Assembly: GCA_963691905.1 (NCBI GenBank)
Contig: OY829894.1
Coordinates: 744,001 to 808,000, forward strand
Direction: 5' to 3'
DNA: 64,000 nucleotides
Source: QGON01 sp963691905
Lineage (GTDB): Bacteria; Pseudomonadota; Gammaproteobacteria; Chromatiales; Chromatiaceae
A program made the translations under genes and the position numbers. Below the pieces are notes generated by a model, which was not told where the DNA came from, made no database searches, and was given only the letters and a program-made list of their open reading frames with translations. This document shows positions 59,584 through 64,000 of this stretch, in pieces; position 1 is the first letter of the stretch, and each line of letters begins with the position of its first letter.

Positions 59584-59718
59584 GGTTTCTTATATTTCAA
59601 TCAGTCGTTTTAGATGAAAAGAGAGTACTGCGGCAACCCTGCATGTCGAATATTTTGTCAAAAGATTTCAAGAGCGTACTCATTGCCTCAATAGTGATGG
59701 GAGAATCATAATGGAGGA
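59584..59718. other. Upstream region of the symporter gene
   Basis: It holds no supported gene; the symporter promoter should be here. The minus-strand microprotein frame follows at 59719. Confidence 0.3.
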
Positions 59719-59793
59719 TTAACGATCTTTCATCCAATAGGTTACATAAACGATGAGCAGCATAAATATCAAAACAAGAAAAAAATCAAGCAT
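59719..59793 (-). CDS. Candidate 24-residue membrane microprotein
   Basis: ATG 59793 to TAA 59719 encodes MLDFFLVLIFMLLIVYVTYW followed by MKDR: one hydrophobic helix with a positive end. AGAGGG lies about 6 bases upstream of the ATG. Short single-helix proteins of this kind are common in gammaproteobacteria but rarely annotated. There is no homology evidence, so the call rests on composition and the ribosome-binding site. Confidence 0.4.
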   Translation of the reverse strand: MLDFFLVLIFMLLIVYVTYWMKDR

Positions 59794-59965
59794 GTCCAGG
59801 CCCTCTCTTCCGGATGAGGCTATTCTAGCCCACATCACCGTCTTGTGCCGAACCCTGCACAACGACAGGACTTCAGGATGAACAGCTATGTGCGGTAATT
59901 GTCACAACCCCCTATTATTGAGACTATTAAGCCTAGAGACTTGAATTCTTCCAAGGTGTGGCACT

Positions 59966-61129
59966 ATGCAGTACGGCCCCAGAGAGATCGTAACCCCCTT
60001 CAGACCTATTCCCCTGGACGTTCCCGAGGGGATGAAACCCAACGAATTTTTCAACAGCACGGAAAATCTCAACGACCTGATGCACAATAATGGTCTGTTG
60101 ATGAATCCGGAGAACCTGCTGCTCTACCGCAAGGCACTGGGGCACAGCAACGAGTTCGACACCTCGATCATCTACAACACTTCCAAGTGCATTCTCAACC
60201 CGCTGGGGCGCCCGGTACGCCGCACCCAGGTGCCAGATGACGTGAAGCATGTCTGGAACAGGATGAACCAGATCATCATTGAATATATGCTGGAGCAGTA
60301 CCCCGACCCGGAGGATGCACTGATCCTGGCGGGAGAGGCGAGTCTCGATGCCACTTGGCCCCTCACCTCCCCCGGCGTCCCCAGCATCCGCATGCTGCAC
60401 AACCACTTTATCGTCTTCGACAAGAGCCAGCTGCGAAACGCAGAGCTGGCCGACCCCAACAACCCGAATCTCACCGATGGTGGCCAGCACAGTCTCTTCG
60501 AGTCCTATATGCACGACGTCTACCGGGAGTTCTTCAAAAATCTCGACCTGAAGATCCTGAAACTCGTCGATGACGACTCATCCCGGATAGAATTGACCGG
60601 CTATCCTCAAGGACTTCCGAGCTGGGAAATCGACGGGGGTGTCGCCGCGCTGGGCGATGTACGATTCTGGCGTGAGTACGATGTAATCCTCAAAGGCTTT
60701 ATCGACTTCTATCGCACCTTTTTCACCCAGGTTTCCACCCGCAATGCGCCGATACCGAAGGACGCCTGCTTCCCGGATCAGATAGAACACACACTGCTCT
60801 TCAACAATGATTTTCTGGCCACGGCAAAGAAGGTCAGGGATCACTGCATCACCGATGCGAAGTATGCCAATGCCATTCGCTGGCAGCCTGCATTCAAACA
60901 GTTGATCTACCGAAACGACGCCGGAAAACTGATCGTCACCATCAGCCAGAACTCTATCGGTAATGCCATCACAGAATTACTGGGCGTGGTCGTCAAACGC
61001 GCACCGGATGCTGCAGCCTATGAAGAGAAAGAGCCAAAACTGATAGAGCGGCTACTCGAAGTACGGCGGCGCCTCATCGAGGCTGATCTGGGTGACGGTA
61101 TCGAAACCAAATACTGGCCGAAAGAATGA
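59966..61129 (+). CDS. Unknown protein, first of a coupled pair
   Basis: 387 residues, soluble, no signal peptide. Notable segments are PFRPIPLDVPEGMKPNEFF and SIRMLHNHFIVFDKSQL; the HNHF block is faintly reminiscent of HIT/GalT nucleotide transferases, but the full H-x-H-x-H pattern is absent. A C-terminal VTISQNSIGNAITELLGVVVKR precedes an acidic-basic helix. The ATG choice is provisional because no strong ribosome-binding site is visible. It overlaps the next gene by 4 bp, so the products are probably made in fixed ratio. I do not recognise the family. Confidence 0.65.
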   Translation: MQYGPREIVTPFRPIPLDVPEGMKPNEFFNSTENLNDLMHNNGLLMNPENLLLYRKALGHSNEFDTSIIYNTSKCILNPLGRPVRRTQVPDDVKHVWNRMNQIIIEYMLEQYPDPEDALILAGEASLDATWPLTSPGVPSIRMLHNHFIVFDKSQLRNAELADPNNPNLTDGGQHSLFESYMHDVYREFFKNLDLKILKLVDDDSSRIELTGYPQGLPSWEIDGGVAALGDVRFWREYDVILKGFIDFYRTFFTQVSTRNAPIPKDACFPDQIEHTLLFNNDFLATAKKVRDHCITDAKYANAIRWQPAFKQLIYRNDAGKLIVTISQNSIGNAITELLGVVVKRAPDAAAYEEKEPKLIERLLEVRRRLIEADLGDGIETKYWPKE

Positions 61130-61995
61130 CACTATTTGCGCGACTACAACGTCTACTGAAAGAGCGCCAAGCCAACCGACTCAGGGAAAGAGCCGATGCA
61201 GAACGGGTCTCCAAGGCAATAGAGTCCATCGTTGAGGGAACCAACCCAAAGTTGCGTGGTGTGAGCAGCTATCAGAAGATGCTGCAAAATCCCGTACATG
61301 ACCTGATCGACAGGATAGATGGTCTGGTATCGCCCCTACCCCAAGCTACCACTGTCAACCAACGCAGTTTTAACGAAAACGACCTGATCAACGCCCTGTT
61401 CTCAAATGGTGAGCAGGTCCAGCAACTCTTCAGCCAAAACCGTGCCGTGCACCGGTATTTCAATGCAAAGGATAACCCTGGCCGTACCGATGCTTTCGCC
61501 CTGTTTTTTGTGGCCTGCAAAGAGAAAACCATCCTGGGGACAGAGACCCGGGGGGAGATGCTACTGAGGGATGTACAGCAGACCGCCGTGATCTTTTCCG
61601 ATCATCAGCTTTTGGCGCCGGTGCCGACCGAAGAGGCTGTCCGTACCACATTGAAGTGGACACTGCTCGAAAACGTCACAAAGTACGTAAAAGAACAGAT
61701 ATCCCACATGAAGCATGCTTTAAGTGAAGAGGAGAAGCAGACCGCAGCACTGAACCCGGAACAGAATCCAAATAATCCGGAAGTCTATCTCAAGGCCCTG
61801 ATCAATCAGTTGCAGAACCCTGATGCACTCATCAATATGCACTCCACTCCCCTGCGCATCAGCAGAATGGGCGTAAAATTGCCCCTCGACTCAACCGCAG
61901 ATGCAAACCAAATCACGCTGTTCGAGACCGTGATCGGCACAGGCCAACCCAAAGCTGTTGTTATCGTTCATTTTGCACGCGCCGACATGGAGTAA
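61126..61995 (+). CDS. Unknown protein, second of a coupled pair
   Basis: 289 residues starting MTLFARLQRLLKERQANRLRE. It is mostly helical; the middle contains FALFFVACKEKTILGTETRGEMLLRDVQQTAVIFSDH and the end VVIVHFARADME. It has no signal peptide or recognised domain. Its start overlaps the stop of the gene at 59966 (ATGA), indicating translational coupling and probably a shared complex or pathway. It is convergent with the dUTPase gene 4 bp away. Confidence 0.65.
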   Translation: MTLFARLQRLLKERQANRLRERADAERVSKAIESIVEGTNPKLRGVSSYQKMLQNPVHDLIDRIDGLVSPLPQATTVNQRSFNENDLINALFSNGEQVQQLFSQNRAVHRYFNAKDNPGRTDAFALFFVACKEKTILGTETRGEMLLRDVQQTAVIFSDHQLLAPVPTEEAVRTTLKWTLLENVTKYVKEQISHMKHALSEEEKQTAALNPEQNPNNPEVYLKALINQLQNPDALINMHSTPLRISRMGVKLPLDSTADANQITLFETVIGTGQPKAVVIVHFARADME

Positions 61996-61999
61996 CACA

Positions 62000-62614
62000 C
62001 TATTCAACCGGATAGACCTGCTCCAACCGCTGATAGAGATCTTCGCTGAATGAGGCGCTGTCCTGATCCAGTTCAGAGAGGATCTCCGCAAGATGCTCAT
62101 TATCCTCCCGCCCGCTCCAGATCTTTATATAACTGCCCTCTTTATAACCGTGATCCTGACGAAAAAAATTGAGCACATTCTTGCCCACGTAGGTCTTGAA
62201 CAGATGGTCGAAATCCATCTCCCCTAATCCCATCATGGCCCCGAACAAAGTGATGTCAGCAGACTGGGTACGGATCGTCTCCTGTGCCATTTGTTCAATC
62301 GATTCACGGAAATCATCGCCCCCTGCCGGACGGGAAAGCCCAGCAAGTGCAGCCTCCATCGCATCCTCCATCGAATCATGACGTATCAACAGATCACTCA
62401 AGGCAAAGTGCCAGATATCCACAATCTCCAGATGCACCTGCTCCATATCCGGCTTCTGATGCTTCCACCACTTCCAGCCGTAGTGGTCCAGCATCTCAGC
62501 ACATTCTGTCCAAATCGCCCGATACCAGGGATAGCCCGCCGACCGCCAATCGCTGTTGACCTTGGTGTTCATGGCATCCTGCAGTTCAAGCATGGTAAGA
62601 ATTTTCTGTTTCAT
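62000..62614 (-). CDS. Dimeric (all-alpha, MazG-like) dUTP diphosphatase
   Basis: 204 residues. The ECAEMLDHYGWKWWK and HLEIVDIWHFALSDLL segments provide the metal-binding E-x2-E and E-x2-D pairs of the dUTPase_2 family. YVGKNVLNFFRQDHGYKEGSYIKIW is the typical C-terminal substrate region. The enzyme hydrolyses dUTP (and dUDP in this family) to dUMP, preventing uracil incorporation. Confidence 0.92.
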   Translation of the reverse strand: MKQKILTMLELQDAMNTKVNSDWRSAGYPWYRAIWTECAEMLDHYGWKWWKHQKPDMEQVHLEIVDIWHFALSDLLIRHDSMEDAMEAALAGLSRPAGGDDFRESIEQMAQETIRTQSADITLFGAMMGLGEMDFDHLFKTYVGKNVLNFFRQDHGYKEGSYIKIWSGREDNEHLAEILSELDQDSASFSEDLYQRLEQVYPVE

Positions 62615-63025
62615 CGTTATTGTAATTTTCCTGGTAGTACGGGCGGATGAGTTTTGTTCACGGAATCAATAGCTGATCCCCGGCACTATCATAAGTTTTC
62701 ATTTGGGAAAATTGAACCCGATAGAGAGGATTTCCTCCCAAAAGAGGCTTGATACTCGGCAGTATGACTGTACAGGATCTGCAATTCGAACCTGTCCCGA
62801 TGAACCCCGCAAAACGCAGCTTAGCAAGAAGCTGACAGACCCTTGTTTGTTAAAGGGTTTCTTTCAGCGCATGGAAAATGCTGAGATAGCATGTAGGATG
62901 TAGTGAGTAAATCGAGCCGCATCAATCGTGACAGATGCGTAGTGCTACGCTCAGCACATCCTGCAATTCCACATTTTCCGCACTTTCGTGGGGTAGCTGA
63001 ATAGTTACGTTAAAGGTTAAGAATA
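62615..63025. other. Intergenic region with an inverted repeat
   Basis: At 62892-62965 the arms gtaggatgtagtgag and ctcagcacatcctgc form an imperfect palindrome around gatgcgtagtgctacgc, resembling a dispersed extragenic repeat. No gene is supported elsewhere in the region; the last part should contain the promoter of the channel gene. Confidence 0.45.
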
Positions 63026-64000
63026 ATGAAACTAGACCTGCTGTCTTCCAATCTGAAGCCAATGCTGTTCTACATGTTAGCCTTGATGTGCAGTTCATTC
63101 CCGGTCTACTCAGCAGTCGAAGGCACGCCTCCTTCAGTCAAGGAAATCCTGGACTCACAGGCAGAAGCGGATGCTCCCCAAAAGCAGGAGGATTCACCGA
63201 ATACCCCTCATGATAAGTTCAACCGGGGTACACCTCAGGGAACCATGAAAGGTCTTGCCTCAGCCTTCGACAACTATGATTTTGAGTTGGCTACTCAATA
63301 CATGGATTTTCGTAACCTCCCAGCAGGCATTACGGACGACCATCAGGAGCTTGCGCGTAAGCTGCAAATCATTGCCAACCGAACCATCTGGGTGGATATG
63401 GAACGGATCAGTAATAATCCCAAGGGGGATCTAGACGACGAGCTGCCAAAATACCGAGAATATATTGCTACGCTGGACACCCCCGATGGACAGCTACCCA
63501 TCCTGTTGCAAAAAATACCACGTGACAAAGGGGTCTATGTCTGGAAAGTCTCCAACAAGACCGTTGCCCAAATACCGAAGCTCTACAAATACTACGGACA
63601 TGGAAAGATCGGAGACTGGTTTTCCAGGCAACTTCCCTCTTTCCACTTTCTCAACATGCACCTTTGGCAATGGGTGATGTTGTTGATCATCGGCACCATC
63701 GCCTACTTCACTGCCTGGGGGATAACTGCCGGACTGAATCTCGTATTTTGGCGCACGGACTCCCCAATTCATACAAGGCGAAGACTTTTTGTTGCGCGGC
63801 CTGGCCGTTTCCTCCTGATGGTCCTGATTGTTCGCTCACTTTTTGATTACATCCATCCATCACTGCAGGCACGGGCAATCTATGATGCCGGCACTCTTAT
63901 GATTATTGCAGTCGCCTGGATCACAGCAGGTGTGATTGGTCTGGCTTTTGGACGCCTCGGTGATCGTATGCAGGCAAGCGGCAGTAACAACGCCTCTTTA
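63026..64000 (+). CDS. MscS-family mechanosensitive channel, N-terminal part (runs off the window)
   Basis: An uninterrupted 325-codon frame starts at ATG 63026 with TAAAGG upstream and continues past the last base. It begins with a signal peptide (LFYMLALMCSSFPVYSA), followed by a periplasmic domain (about 35-215, including IANRTIWVDMERI). Membrane helices begin at about 220 (WVMLLIIGTIAYFTAWGI), with further helices at about 262 and 290. Signal peptide, large periplasmic domain and several helices before the pore match the longer MscS-like channels. The pore and beta domain lie outside the window. Confidence 0.75.
   Translation, partial: MKLDLLSSNLKPMLFYMLALMCSSFPVYSAVEGTPPSVKEILDSQAEADAPQKQEDSPNTPHDKFNRGTPQGTMKGLASAFDNYDFELATQYMDFRNLPAGITDDHQELARKLQIIANRTIWVDMERISNNPKGDLDDELPKYREYIATLDTPDGQLPILLQKIPRDKGVYVWKVSNKTVAQIPKLYKYYGHGKIGDWFSRQLPSFHFLNMHLWQWVMLLIIGTIAYFTAWGITAGLNLVFWRTDSPIHTRRRLFVARPGRFLLMVLIVRSLFDYIHPSLQARAIYDAGTLMIIAVAWITAGVIGLAFGRLGDRMQASGSNNASL

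Noticed and set aside
62760..62830. tRNA-like segment (attcgaacctgtcccg)
   Set aside because: Only a T-arm-like stretch is present; no acceptor pairing or anticodon stem could be formed around it.

Overview
This 64 kb window is a piece of a gammaproteobacterial chromosome. The infC-rpmI-rplT-pheS-pheT-ihfA run with thrS upstream is the classical gammaproteobacterial arrangement, and the flanking housekeeping proteins (UvrB, Pcm, ThrC, DAACS symporter, dimeric dUTPase, DUF5610 and DUF2914 proteins) fit a free-living or symbiotic sulfur-oxidiser-like lineage (Chromatiales/Sedimenticola/Thiodiazotropha type). That lineage guess is inference; no rRNA is present.

Layout. (1) 1-11.6 kb: translation genes on the minus strand (ihfA start, pheT, pheS, rplT, rpmI, infC with an ATC start codon, thrS), then a membrane-anchored response regulator, a DUF2914 protein and a lone V-type ATPase subunit I. 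(2) 11.7-18.3 kb: a tandem duplication of about 3.5 kb carrying two secreted FG-GAP/choice-of-anchor-D proteins; the C-terminal halves are almost identical while the N-terminal propellers have diverged. Both copies end in a hairpin also found after the nearby tRNA-Asn. (3) 18.3-25 kb: a small HTH gene with a broken partner, an orphan PEP-CTERM tail, tRNA-Asn, a FimT/GspH pseudopilin, a class I aminotransferase, uvrB and pcm. (4) 25.06-53.08 kb: genomic islands integrated at tRNA-Val(GAC). A 46-bp direct repeat of the tRNA 3' end occurs three times (25091, 48792, 53038), so this is a tandem array of two islands. (5) 53.1-64 kb: chromosome again, with DUF5610, a TonB-like Pro/Lys-rich protein, thrC, a DAACS symporter, an unknown two-gene unit, dUTPase and the start of an MscS-family channel.

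Island 1 (25.1-48.8 kb) is heavily scarred. It has an intact tyrosine integrase, an N-terminal HsdR fragment, IS3 pieces, an FkbM methyltransferase fragment, two inverted IS1380 copies (one with a nonsense codon), a complete group IIC intron sitting in an attC-like site, a 563-bp 3' copy of the same intron, and a nested mobile complex: an ISL3 element with a perfect 8-bp target duplication contains an IS21 element (itself carrying an IS200-type element inside istB) and an IS630 element. Removing the ISL3 complex in silico joins four AT-rich minus-strand genes into one apparent operon: radical SAM protein 1 (SPASM-like cysteines), radical SAM protein 2, a PPDK-like PEP-utilising enzyme lacking the ATP-grasp domain, and a YegD-like Hsp70/actin-fold ATPase. 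I do not recognise this combination, and it is the best candidate for an undescribed system. Its ends coincide with the two halves of an attC-like site split between the two intron copies, suggesting that it arrived as a circular cassette.

Island 2 (48.8-53.1 kb) carries a frameshifted nucleotide-binding/deoxyribosyltransferase-like gene and a TetR gene with two palindromic operators facing an SDR - lipoprotein alpha/beta hydrolase - isoprenylcysteine-methyltransferase-family operon. It ends in an AraC-regulator fragment at the third att copy.
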